This document shows, piece by piece, positions 1 to 8,348 of a DNA stretch of 51,353 bases. Source of the stretch: Burkholderiaceae bacterium (GTDB taxonomy: Bacteria; Pseudomonadota; Gammaproteobacteria; Burkholderiales; Burkholderiaceae_D). Every line of letters starts with the position of its first letter. Positions within the stretch are counted from its first letter, which is position 1. The position numbers and the translations under genes are program-made. The notes beneath the pieces are model-generated. The model was given only the letters and a program-made list of their open reading frames with translations. It made no database searches and was not told where the DNA came from. The DNA lies in contig JARLJG010000005.1 in the NCBI GenBank assembly GCA_031291325.1, forward strand, positions 1 to 51,353. Direction: 5' to 3'.

Positions 1-2
1 AT

Positions 3-1028
3 ACCGCCGGCCAGTTGCGCATGCAGCTTGAAAGCGAGCATGCGAAGACGCAATTGAACATGGGGTATCTGGTGCATCCCAGGGATGTGAGCGGTGAGCC
101 GAGGGGCGACGGGTTTGAGCTGCGGACGGATGATTGGGGGGCTTTGCGCGCCGCCAAAGGCTTATTCATCACTGCGGATGGTCGTTATGCGGCTGTAGGC
201 AATGCGTTATCACGCGACGAATTGATTATATGCCTGCAGGAAGCGCTCAGTCTGGCAAAAAAACTGGGGGCCTCGGCGACGCAACATGAAGGCAATGTCA
301 GCGATCCCAATCCGCAAGAAAAGCTCGCCAAAGCAGTCAAAGACTGGGGACACGGCTCTAACGCAGAAAAGGGCGGCAACGGCGGCCATCCGGTCGTTGC
401 GGTCAGCTCTCCGGCAGGCATCGCGCTTGGCACGCCGCGAAGCACGACGATTGCGACAGGCGAGCACATCGACACGGTAGCGCAGAAAAATCAGCACATC
501 ACCGCCGGCGAAAAAATGAACTTGCATGCCCAAAAAGGCATCAGCCAGTTCGCTGAAAGCGGCGGCATCAAAAGCATTGCGCATCAGGGCAAGAACATTT
601 TTCAGGCGCATTCCGATAACATCCAGATAGCGGCCGACAAGAATGTAAAAATCACTGCCAGCCACGATCACGTATTGATCGCCGCCGACCAGTATGTCGC
701 GCTCACTTCCGGTGGCGCCTATATCAAGCTTGCTGGTGGCAATATCGATATTCATTGTCCGGGCACCGTCAGCATCAAGGGCGGCAATCACACGTTAGCT
801 GGCCCGGCGTCCATGCAGGCGGAATTGCCGGCCTTTAAACTTGGCTTTCTGTTTGATGAAGCCTTTCTTTTGAAAAACAAGGATACAGGCGAGATTCTGG
901 TCGGCAAGAAATACAGAATTAAACGCGCAGATGGCAGCTATGAAGAAGGGATCTCCGACGATACCGGGCATACGCATTTGGTTACTACGTTCGACGTAGA
1001 AACTATTGAAATACAAGTTCAGGGGTAA
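3..1028 (+). CDS. vgrG: VgrG, T6SS spike protein, C-terminal part (5' end outside window)
   Basis: The reading frame is open from base 3, and its first residues (TAGQLRMQLESEHAKTQLN) lie inside the VgrG body, so the true start is upstream of the window. The visible part contains the end of the gp5/OB spike region with the family signature GEPRGDGFELRTD, then the DUF2345 beta-helical needle (about residues 100-275), then a short beta-rich tail (FDEAFLLKNKDTGEIL to the stop) that looks like the transthyretin-type extension of many Burkholderiales VgrGs. VgrG trimers form the puncturing tip of the T6SS and carry effectors. The next gene starts 5 bp downstream, so this VgrG probably delivers the adjacent candidate effector. 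Family assignment is firm; the cargo relationship is inferred from position. Confidence 0.93.
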   Translation, partial: TAGQLRMQLESEHAKTQLNMGYLVHPRDVSGEPRGDGFELRTDDWGALRAAKGLFITADGRYAAVGNALSRDELIICLQEALSLAKKLGASATQHEGNVSDPNPQEKLAKAVKDWGHGSNAEKGGNGGHPVVAVSSPAGIALGTPRSTTIATGEHIDTVAQKNQHITAGEKMNLHAQKGISQFAESGGIKSIAHQGKNIFQAHSDNIQIAADKNVKITASHDHVLIAADQYVALTSGGAYIKLAGGNIDIHCPGTVSIKGGNHTLAGPASMQAELPAFKLGFLFDEAFLLKNKDTGEILVGKKYRIKRADGSYEEGISDDTGHTHLVTTFDVETIEIQVQG

Positions 1029-1033
1029 ATCAA

Positions 1034-1723
1034 GTGACCGCAAATCAGGACACATGGAAAAATATCGGTAGCAGCAAAACAAATTCTGTCGACAATACGA
1101 CACGCAAAGAGGTTCATGTCGAAAGTGACTACGGATTGACTGTAGGTTTCGAAGTTAACGACAACGACGCTTTTGTGAACGACGTGCAGAATCTTGACAA
1201 AGACTACGGACACGCATTCTTCTATCTTACGAAAAATTACGAGGTATTGGAATTCTTTAGCTTCGGCCCCAGCGGACTAGGTCAGCAGGGAAAGTTTGTC
1301 AGTCCCTACCAAAATGAGAGACCGGGAACTCCTGATTATCCCGTCTCCGAGGCTATAAAATTGTTCAGACTTAAGCTAACACAAGCGCAGGCACAAAGTC
1401 TTCTCAAGGACACCGAGAAAATCAGGGGCGAAATAATAAGCGGAAAGCGAAAATATACCGCTTATTTAAACGATACCTGCGCGGAAACCGCAAGAGATAT
1501 CATAAAAAAAACCATCCCCAACATTCCTGACGGGTCTGGACAAGTTAAATTTGCGGGGCATAATAGCATTATTTCAGTTGTCAACCCGTATATGTGGCAC
1601 AAGAATTTTAAAGCGAAATACAAAGAAATCTCGAGATATTCACTGGGGTATGATGCTAAACAAATATTGCCAAAGGGTTCGGGCGACCCAGTGGCATCGG
1701 AACCATTTGAGACAATAAAATGA
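1034..1723 (+). CDS. Candidate T6SS effector, permuted papain-like (NlpC/P60 or LRAT type) hydrolase
   Basis: Protein of 229 residues with a GTG start 5 bp after vgrG. No signal peptide or membrane segment is visible. Two islands look catalytic: DYGHAFFYL (His60) followed by a beta-rich stretch, and YLNDTCAETARDII (Cys149) opening a helix. A histidine strand before a cysteine helix is the order of circularly permuted papain-fold enzymes (LRAT/NlpC-P60-like), which include peptidoglycan amidases and lipid or peptide hydrolases. I could not assign it to a named Tae family. Position behind vgrG and a 4-bp ATGA overlap with a signal-peptide protein (probable immunity) support a periplasm-acting toxin. 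The region is AT-richer than tssF/tssG, suggesting separate acquisition. The enzyme class is inference. Confidence 0.6.
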   Translation: MTANQDTWKNIGSSKTNSVDNTTRKEVHVESDYGLTVGFEVNDNDAFVNDVQNLDKDYGHAFFYLTKNYEVLEFFSFGPSGLGQQGKFVSPYQNERPGTPDYPVSEAIKLFRLKLTQAQAQSLLKDTEKIRGEIISGKRKYTAYLNDTCAETARDIIKKTIPNIPDGSGQVKFAGHNSIISVVNPYMWHKNFKAKYKEISRYSLGYDAKQILPKGSGDPVASEPFETIK

Positions 1724-2331
1724 GATGCGCACGCATATTTTTCGCAAATTTACTCATATTCATTACGACTGGACTTGTCATGGCAAATAACGCAATTATT
1801 CAAAAAACGTCGTATTTTACTGAACTTGAAAATATTCACCAAGCTGCAATTGTCGGATCGGTAATCCGAATTGTCGCGGGAGAGTCCACTTTTGAGCGTG
1901 AAGAAAATATTCTTGGGAAAGTACTTCTGAAGTATCCTAAGGACGAAAGAAAACCCATTACATTCGCCTATGATGATTTGGATATTTCAAATATAGGTTT
2001 TCACCGAGTGGACGAAAAAAGTTCATGGAATAAAGTCGAAATCTATCCGACAAATCGTAACAGCAATCCTTACCATCGTTATCTTCCTAATTTTACAAAA
2101 ACTGATTTTTTGCAATTGAATCTGAAATTCAAAAACTCATCTACCGAACAGGAAAAGGATAATGATCCGAATAACCCCATTACACATACGATTCACATGT
2201 TCGACTACTCATATAAGGTGAAAGATGGTGCAGAATTGCTTGTCCGGTTTAGAGTTTCGGAAAACATGTATAAGGCGGAAAATACATACCCAAGGAATTT
2301 TGATGCGGTGTTCGTTATCCGCAACGACTAA
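1720..2331 (+). CDS. Probable periplasmic immunity protein for the upstream effector
   Basis: Protein of 203 residues whose ATG overlaps the effector stop codon (ATGA), indicating translational coupling. Residues 1-22 form a signal peptide: basic MRCAR, a hydrophobic core FFANLLIFITTGLV, and a likely cut after VMA. The mature part is polar with beta-type patterns and no cysteine pair. No named domain is recognised. Immunity proteins of T6SS cell-wall effectors are usually exported because toxin delivered by kin arrives in the periplasm, so export plus coupling makes this the best immunity candidate. It could also be an accessory lipid-binding or chaperone protein. AT-rich like its neighbours. 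Confidence 0.55.
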   Translation: MRCARIFFANLLIFITTGLVMANNAIIQKTSYFTELENIHQAAIVGSVIRIVAGESTFEREENILGKVLLKYPKDERKPITFAYDDLDISNIGFHRVDEKSSWNKVEIYPTNRNSNPYHRYLPNFTKTDFLQLNLKFKNSSTEQEKDNDPNNPITHTIHMFDYSYKVKDGAELLVRFRVSENMYKAENTYPRNFDAVFVIRND

Positions 2332-2453
2332 TATTCACCGCAAAACGACGCGAAACAATCTTGTGGCTGCTCTTTGCTATTTGATTGATCTCAGTTTTGT
2401 TTTCTCGAAATGACCATGCGAAATACAGATCAAAAATTAGTGCAATTAAAATA

Positions 2454-3035
2454 ATGAAATTTATTCACCGAAGACTGAAGTTCATTTTATTGAGTTTGGC
2501 GCTTTTTTCTATTCTACTTGTACCTATTGCATATTTTTCATGGAAATTCTTCATGATCTCCAAGATGAAATCTATGTCGTGTGAAATATTGCAGCCAAAA
2601 AGGTTTGATCAAGAGCTAACGGAGTTATTGAAGAGTGATGTCTATGCGCCAAAAAATCACAACAATGCCTTTCCGTTGATGCTGGAATTTAATTTGCCAT
2701 CGATAGGAATGGATCAAACAATATTCTCTATTTATTCAGAATCGGGAAAGAGGTATATTTATGTCGGCCCGTATAAAAATAGATTGTCACTAGAAATAGA
2801 AGAAAATTTTTATTTGACGCCAGAGGAAATTCCTCGTCTGCCACAAGAGGGCATGGATTCTGTCACATTCAGTTTTCTCGGCAAAAAAAATAGAACACGT
2901 TGTGTCGCTGCTCAAGACACCTTATCTCCAATATGGTTAACAAATGCAAAGGTATTTATCAATTTCTTGCCGGAGCAGGAAATTGATGAGAAGACGGGAG
3001 TTCCGATCAGATATAGCGTTGTGGTTGAAAAATAA
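2454..3035 (+). CDS. Unknown membrane-anchored small protein in the effector block
   Basis: The start is placed at the ATG giving MKFIHRRLKFILLSLALF. The frame stays open a further 23 codons upstream but that stretch is not protein-like. This gives 193 residues with a basic N terminus and one membrane segment (about residues 9-33), the rest probably periplasmic. Cys42 lies shortly after the anchor and a second cysteine lies in the C-terminal part (TRCVAA), which could form a disulfide. No family is recognised. It lies 122 bp after the probable immunity gene in the same orientation and shares its AT-rich composition. A second immunity or accessory protein is plausible but unproven. Confidence 0.55.
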   Translation: MKFIHRRLKFILLSLALFSILLVPIAYFSWKFFMISKMKSMSCEILQPKRFDQELTELLKSDVYAPKNHNNAFPLMLEFNLPSIGMDQTIFSIYSESGKRYIYVGPYKNRLSLEIEENFYLTPEEIPRLPQEGMDSVTFSFLGKKNRTRCVAAQDTLSPIWLTNAKVFINFLPEQEIDEKTGVPIRYSVVVEK

Positions 3036-3104
3036 AGTGCAATCCTTCAAAATCAACAATGCCAAACAGCGGTGACAGCACCCAATAGGTAGTCAAAGGC
3101 AACC

Positions 3105-3404
3105 ATGTTCCAAAAACTATTCATTGCGTGTCTATGCATACCGATTGCGTGCATCGCAGATGGTGCAAATAAGGAAGACGTAAAGCAGTTTGCCGATAAC
3201 GCCGACACATGCCTCCACTTAGCCGGCGAATTTGACAGCAGTTTGAGTAAGAAAGAGAAAAAAGAAATTATCGCCTCCACCAATAAATATTGCCTAAGAG
3301 CCAAGAAAAAACTAGATGCATTATTGATCAAATATAAAAATGATCCCGAGGTTCAAGAGTTAATCTCGCAGTACGACGACATAAAATATGTCAAATTGCC
3401 TTAA
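3105..3404 (+). CDS. Small exported helical protein, possible immunity-type neighbour of vgrG
   Basis: Protein of 99 residues with a clear signal peptide (MFQKLFIACLCIPIACIADG, cut near ADG/ANK). The mature part is helical and charged, with a cysteine in DTCLHLAGEFD and another in NKYCLRAKKKLDALL about 36 residues apart. I have the impression of similar small secreted proteins (a C-x-H-x-x-G-E motif followed by a YC motif) near vgrG and effector genes in other proteobacteria, but I cannot check this. It ends 51 bp before the Tla3-like gene. Role unknown; an extra immunity or periplasmic accessory protein is the simplest guess. Confidence 0.55.
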   Translation: MFQKLFIACLCIPIACIADGANKEDVKQFADNADTCLHLAGEFDSSLSKKEKKEIIASTNKYCLRAKKKLDALLIKYKNDPEVQELISQYDDIKYVKLP

Positions 3405-3455
3405 CCGACCAGCCATGCCATTATTTTCAGTTCTTGTTTCCGTGGTCAAACCAAT

Positions 3456-5024
3456 ATGACCGCAACCACACCCAATATTCATCCCCGTTTGACTACGCTC
3501 GAAGTGCTCGGCGTCGGCTTGTCCGTCGAAATGTTCCGGCAATCGCAGGTTTGGCAAGAGATGCAAGAGCATCAAAAAGGATCGATCTTGCCGGAAGATG
3601 CGGCTGCTTACTCCAGGAAGCATGATGCGAAAGCAATCGCCACAACCAAGCGCAGCGCCAACGCGCTCGAATCTTCCGCCAAATATTTTGTCGAAAATTG
3701 GCCGATTCCGAGCGTCAGCGTTTGGCCGCGTCAGCATTCTGCGGCATCGTCCGATGCTGCCAACCCATTTAACGACCGGATTGACAGTTTGCGGGAAGCG
3801 GCAGGCATGCCGCACCACAAGATCAGCCCGTTGAGCGCATTTTTCAGCGACAACCCGGAAGAAATCCTGGAACGCGCATTCCAGTTCTTCGAGGGCTACC
3901 CGGACGTGCCGGCGCTGCTTTTGCTGATGTCGGACGGCGACATGACCCGTTCGCTGACCGGCGACGCGAGCCGCCAAGCCCATTGGGAAGACGGCCCGCG
4001 CCGCTTCGACAGCATGGCCGAATCGATGGTCGGGTTGCTGCTGGCGCGGCGCGAGCGAGTCGATGCGATCCGCGCCTTTGCCGGCCATCCAGGAAACCAT
4101 CTGTACGCCCCCGGCCCGCCCAAACCCGGCTTTAAACCGAGCAAGTTCGTGCCCGAAGTCTGGACGCACGAGCAATTCCAGCAATTCGACCGTCTGCCGA
4201 CGATAGCGGTTTTGCATCGTCCCGTCCGCATCACTTACCGCAAGGACAAGGACGGCAATCCGACCTTCGACCCAGGGAAGCAAGTCAAGTTGATGAGTGA
4301 GCGGCAAAAGGGAGAAGCATTCAAGATCGGATTCGACGCAGCTTTGCAGTCGATCCCCGGCGGCGAGCCGGCGCGCGTGTTTTACGACACAGCCGGCCCC
4401 GTCACCGGCGCCAACGTCATCCCGCTGGCGCAGGCGGTCACTGCAAGCTTACCGGATTTCGCCTTGTTCAAGCCCGAGACAGGGATCGATATTTACGCCC
4501 GGATCGGCAATACCGGCGCGGCCAGCCCGTTCGTGCAATGGGCGTTGGCGATCATAGCGGCATTTCAAGAGAAGGATGCCAGCATTACCGCCAATCTCCG
4601 GCAGGATGAAGAGGCAACCATCACCGTCGTTACGCCGAGCACGGACAAGCGCCCCTATACCCTTGCGGACCCGATTGATTTCCATCTGTCGCCAAACGAG
4701 CTGCTCTATACGCAGCCGGTTTCCGTCTCTGTGCCCGTTGGGGCTCCGTCAGTGCGGCAGCCCGATCAACCGGAATCCATGCGCACGCTGGCTATCGGCG
4801 CGCGCCATTTGAGCGGGGAAGAATGTCGGCAAAGCGGCATGTGGCGTTGCGACCCACCGCATTATGAGCACGGCGACACCCACTATATCCGCGCCTGGAG
4901 CACCTTCCCCCAGGTACACGTCGCCCGCAAATTGAATGCCATGCAAAAGCTGCGCGGCGAAGCGCAACTTCAAAAAGTCACGGCCCATTGGACTTTGGTA
5001 TCGTATGAAATGCCGAAGTCCTGA
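3456..5024 (+). CDS. Tla3-like T6SS effector adaptor (DUF2875 family)
   Basis: Protein of 522 residues. The centre carries the run PDVPALLLLMSDGD, then DSMAESMVGLLLARRERVDA, and later GFDAALQSIPGG and ASPFVQWALAIIAAF, which I recognise as the DUF2875/Tla3 pattern. In Pseudomonas aeruginosa, Tla3 loads the lipase Tle3 onto VgrG2b. Here no membrane segment is visible at the N terminus, which begins MTATTPNIHPRLTTLEVLG, and no Tle3-like lipase lies next to it. It sits between the effector block and PAAR, so it may load the adjacent effector instead. ATG start. Family assignment is fairly secure; the cargo is not. Confidence 0.75.
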   Translation: MTATTPNIHPRLTTLEVLGVGLSVEMFRQSQVWQEMQEHQKGSILPEDAAAYSRKHDAKAIATTKRSANALESSAKYFVENWPIPSVSVWPRQHSAASSDAANPFNDRIDSLREAAGMPHHKISPLSAFFSDNPEEILERAFQFFEGYPDVPALLLLMSDGDMTRSLTGDASRQAHWEDGPRRFDSMAESMVGLLLARRERVDAIRAFAGHPGNHLYAPGPPKPGFKPSKFVPEVWTHEQFQQFDRLPTIAVLHRPVRITYRKDKDGNPTFDPGKQVKLMSERQKGEAFKIGFDAALQSIPGGEPARVFYDTAGPVTGANVIPLAQAVTASLPDFALFKPETGIDIYARIGNTGAASPFVQWALAIIAAFQEKDASITANLRQDEEATITVVTPSTDKRPYTLADPIDFHLSPNELLYTQPVSVSVPVGAPSVRQPDQPESMRTLAIGARHLSGEECRQSGMWRCDPPHYEHGDTHYIRAWSTFPQVHVARKLNAMQKLRGEAQLQKVTAHWTLVSYEMPKS

Positions 5025-5055
5025 AGACTCCCCTATCCATTAGCGAAACCACTCT

Positions 5056-5319
5056 ATGCCTCCTCCAGTACGTTTAGGCGACTCCACCAGTCATGGCGGG
5101 TCGGTCACTTCCGCCGCTTCCCAATCCATTGCAATGGGCAAGCCGCTCGCACTGGTCGGCGACAGTTGCAGTTGCCCGATTCCGGGGCACAGCAATTGCA
5201 CGATCGTCGAGGGCGATCCCAATTGGACCATCGACGGCAAGGCAGTCGCGTTGCATGGGCACAAGGTCAGTTGCGGCGCGACGCTGATTGCTTCCATCGG
5301 CAATGTCGCCAAAGGCTGA
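5056..5319 (+). CDS. PAAR-domain T6SS spike-tip protein
   Basis: Protein of 87 residues composed of essentially one PAAR domain: MPPPVRLGDSTSHGGSV at the start, a Cys/His-rich middle (SCSCPIPGHSNC) and VALHGHKVSCGATL near the end. PAAR proteins form a zinc-bound cone capping the VgrG trimer, which sharpens the spike and can tether effectors. There is no N- or C-terminal toxin extension, so it is a plain tip. It lies 31 bp after the Tla3-like gene and 5 bp before tssF, and is presumably co-transcribed with both. Confidence 0.88.
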   Translation: MPPPVRLGDSTSHGGSVTSAASQSIAMGKPLALVGDSCSCPIPGHSNCTIVEGDPNWTIDGKAVALHGHKVSCGATLIASIGNVAKG

Positions 5320-5324
5320 ATACA

Positions 5325-7190
5325 GTGCATCCACGCCTGCTTGAGTATTACAACGCCGAACTAAGCTACGTGCGTGAACTGGCGCAAGAATTCGCCGAGC
5401 AACATCCAAAAATCGCCGCCCGTCTTGGCATGAATGGCGTGGAGGTGGCCGACCCCTATGTGGAACGTCTGCTGCAAGGTTTCAGCTTTTTAACCGCGCG
5501 CGTCCAGCTTGAAATGGACGAACGGTTCCCGCATTTTTCGCAACGTCTGCTCGAAGTTCTCTATCCGCACTATCTGGCGCCAACGCCATCGGTGGCAATT
5601 GTGCAAATGCGCCCCCGCATGTCCGAAGGATCGCTGGCGGCGGGATTCCAGGTACCCAGGCATTCCCCCATGTCGTCCGAGAAACTCGCAGCGGGAGACA
5701 CTGCCTGCGAATTTCGCACCGCACACGACGTGACGCTTTGGCCCCTGGAAATTCTGGATGTCGGTTGCACCGGCGCGCCCGCCGACCTGCCGTTTGCAAG
5801 TTTGCGCTTCGACGCCCCCGTCAAGGGAGCGATCCGCATCCGCTTGAAAACCACCAAAGGCAAGCTGTCGGAACTGGCGTTGGATCAACTCACATTCCAT
5901 CTGGCCGGCGCCGACGACATCGCTTCACACCTCTACGAAACGATTTTTGCACACGCGCTGGGCGTGATCGGCTGCGAGCCGCAGCGGCCGGTTAAATGGA
6001 TGGAATTTCTGTACCCCAGTTCCATCCGTCCGGAGGGGTTCGACAGCGATCAAGCGCTGCTTCCTTACGACAAGCGCGCGTTTCAGGGGTATCGGCTGCT
6101 CCACGAATATTTTACGTTGCCCGCCCGCTACCAGTTTTTTACATTGACTGGCCTCAAAAACTGCATCGGCAAAACCGAAGGAAGCACGCTCGACTTGACC
6201 ATTTTGCTGGACTGTCCCATTCACGATCTGGAAAACCGGGTGGACAAACAACACCTGGCGCTATTTTGCACGCCGGTCGTCAACCTGTTTACCAGACGAA
6301 GCGACTCGGTGGAAATCACTCCAAATCAGCGCGAGACGTGCATCGTCGTCGACAAAAACAAGCTGCTGGATTTTGAAATCTATTCGGTAAGCGCAGCATT
6401 TGGACAAGAATCCGATGGCGGCACCGAGCAGGAATTCCGCTCGTTTTTTGCGGCAACGGGAACCGATGAACGTGCCGATGCCGGCTACCATATGATCCGC
6501 CGCGAGCCTTGCGTCGTGCCGGAAGCATTGCGGCGCAGCGGCATGCGCACCAACTATGTCGGCAGCGAAGTCTTTGCGTCATTGGTCGACCGGCAACAGG
6601 AGCCATTTCCCCATACGTTGAAAAGTTTGTCGTTTGAAACGCTGTGCACCAATCGGGATTTGCCATTATCGATCCCACGTACCGGGCCGAGCGACTTCAA
6701 AATGAAATCCTCGGTCCCGATCGAATCCATCAAGATATTACACGGCCCGACCGAGCCAAGGATCGCCTTGGCCCAAGGGGAAATGACCTGGCGCATCATC
6801 AGCCATCTCGACGTGAATGCGCTGACCCTGACCGATTTGAACGACGACGAAGGGCCGCAAGCCTTGCGCGAGTTGCTGTCGATCTACGGGACGTTGGCCG
6901 GGCCTGGGCAGAACAAGCAGATCGAGGCGATCCGGCACTGTCGCATCAAACAAGTCGCCCATATTCTGCCCGACTCGCCACTAGGCTACGGCTATGGCGC
7001 CCGAATCGACCTGACAATCGACGAGACCTTATTCGGCGGAACCAGCCCTTACCTGTTTGGCGCCGTGCTGGAACAATTCTTTGCTCGGCACGTCAGCCAG
7101 AATTCCTTTACAGAAACCGTTCTACATTCGATTCAGCGTGGCGAAATCGCCTGCTGGAAGCCAAGAATGGGCAAGAGGCCGATTGCATGA
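5325..7190 (+). CDS. tssF: TssF, T6SS baseplate subunit
   Basis: The GTG at 5325 is chosen because the conserved TssF N terminus begins there (HPRLLEYYNAELSYVRELAQ). The frame stays open upstream only as a shadow of the PAAR gene. The 621-residue product has the usual family length. Further family hallmarks are EFAEQHPKIAARLGM, the ERLLQGFSFLTARVQ segment and LLEVLYPHYLAPTPS. Two TssF copies and one TssG form each baseplate wedge around VgrG. It overlaps tssG by 4 bp (ATGA), matching the fixed tssF-tssG order. Confidence 0.93.
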   Translation: MHPRLLEYYNAELSYVRELAQEFAEQHPKIAARLGMNGVEVADPYVERLLQGFSFLTARVQLEMDERFPHFSQRLLEVLYPHYLAPTPSVAIVQMRPRMSEGSLAAGFQVPRHSPMSSEKLAAGDTACEFRTAHDVTLWPLEILDVGCTGAPADLPFASLRFDAPVKGAIRIRLKTTKGKLSELALDQLTFHLAGADDIASHLYETIFAHALGVIGCEPQRPVKWMEFLYPSSIRPEGFDSDQALLPYDKRAFQGYRLLHEYFTLPARYQFFTLTGLKNCIGKTEGSTLDLTILLDCPIHDLENRVDKQHLALFCTPVVNLFTRRSDSVEITPNQRETCIVVDKNKLLDFEIYSVSAAFGQESDGGTEQEFRSFFAATGTDERADAGYHMIRREPCVVPEALRRSGMRTNYVGSEVFASLVDRQQEPFPHTLKSLSFETLCTNRDLPLSIPRTGPSDFKMKSSVPIESIKILHGPTEPRIALAQGEMTWRIISHLDVNALTLTDLNDDEGPQALRELLSIYGTLAGPGQNKQIEAIRHCRIKQVAHILPDSPLGYGYGARIDLTIDETLFGGTSPYLFGAVLEQFFARHVSQNSFTETVLHSIQRGEIACWKPRMGKRPIA

Positions 7191-8266
7191 CCGGCAAAAC
7201 CAATTTGGCGCCCATCGATCCGGACGACGAAGCAGAACCTCCTATCCAAAATGCAACGGATGCGCTATGGACATCGGACTTCTGGCGGCAATTGGTGGGT
7301 CGGCCTTATAAAGCCGATCTATTTGCCGTGCTGCGCTGGATCGACAGCCAGAACAAGGAAGGTCAAAACACGCCGTTGTTAGGCCGTGCTGCGCGCCCGT
7401 TGTTCGATGCCATCCGGCTTGGGCAGGAACCGGCACTGACCTTTGCGGCATCGACCATTGCCAGCGTCAGCGTGCCGTCGGGCGATATTCCGCCTCGCAT
7501 CGATATTTACAGTTTTGGTTTGTTCGGGCCAAACGGCCCGCTGCCGCTGCACCTGACCGAGTATGCGCGCGATCGTCTGCGGCACTACAACGATCCGACG
7601 CTGGTGCGTTTCGCCGACATCTTTCATCATCGCGCGATTCTACTTTTTTACCGCGCCTGGGCCGATGCGCAACCGAGCACGAACATGGATCGCGCCGAGG
7701 CGGATCGCTTCACCAACTATGCTGCCAGCCTGATCGGTTACGGCCAGCCGGCGATGCGCTCGCGCGACGGCATTGCCGATCACGCCAAGCTTTTTTCGGC
7801 AGCGCATCTGGTTCGGCAAACGCGCAACTCCGAAGGGCTGGTAAAGATACTGCAGACTTACCTGCAAGTGCCGGTAGCGATCGACGAATTCGTCACGCAC
7901 TGGATCGACATGCGGCGCGCCGACCAAACGCGCCTCAGAGATCGCGCCAATAATGGCCTTGGCAAAGGCGCGTTTCTCGGCGAGCGCATACTGGACTGCC
8001 AGCACAAGATACGGCTGCGTCTGGGACCGATGTCGCAGGTTCGCTATCGTGAACTCTTACCCGATGGAAAAGGCATCAAACAAGTCGGCGACTGGATCAG
8101 GAATTACGTCGGTTACGAACTCCGGGTGGATGTGCAACTGGTGCTGCGTAGGGAAGAAGTGCCGCAAGCCCAACTCGGCATGGGGCAGTTGGGCTGGACG
8201 GCGTGGCAAGGCACGCGCAACAAGGCAACCGATGCGGACGATCTGGTGATCGAATGCGAAATTTGA
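7187..8266 (+). CDS. tssG: TssG, T6SS baseplate subunit
   Basis: The start is the ATG overlapping the tssF stop, giving 359 residues, a normal TssG length. The TssG core is visible: DLFAVLRWIDSQN, PLFDAIRLGQEPALTFAAS, YSFGLFGPNGPLPLHLTEYA and RLRHYNDPTLVRFADIFHHR, which is highly conserved in the family. TssG clamps the two TssF subunits in the baseplate wedge. The usual next gene, the ClpV ATPase tssH, is absent here. An 82-bp gap leads instead to an unrelated zinc-module protein. Confidence 0.93.
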   Translation: MTGKTNLAPIDPDDEAEPPIQNATDALWTSDFWRQLVGRPYKADLFAVLRWIDSQNKEGQNTPLLGRAARPLFDAIRLGQEPALTFAASTIASVSVPSGDIPPRIDIYSFGLFGPNGPLPLHLTEYARDRLRHYNDPTLVRFADIFHHRAILLFYRAWADAQPSTNMDRAEADRFTNYAASLIGYGQPAMRSRDGIADHAKLFSAAHLVRQTRNSEGLVKILQTYLQVPVAIDEFVTHWIDMRRADQTRLRDRANNGLGKGAFLGERILDCQHKIRLRLGPMSQVRYRELLPDGKGIKQVGDWIRNYVGYELRVDVQLVLRREEVPQAQLGMGQLGWTAWQGTRNKATDADDLVIECEI

Positions 8267-8348
8267 AGCGCTTTGTCCAGACAGCAACGCATGCGACGAG
8301 CGGGAAGATCGGTAGCGCCTCATGAAACTTGAAGAATAAGACGATTGC

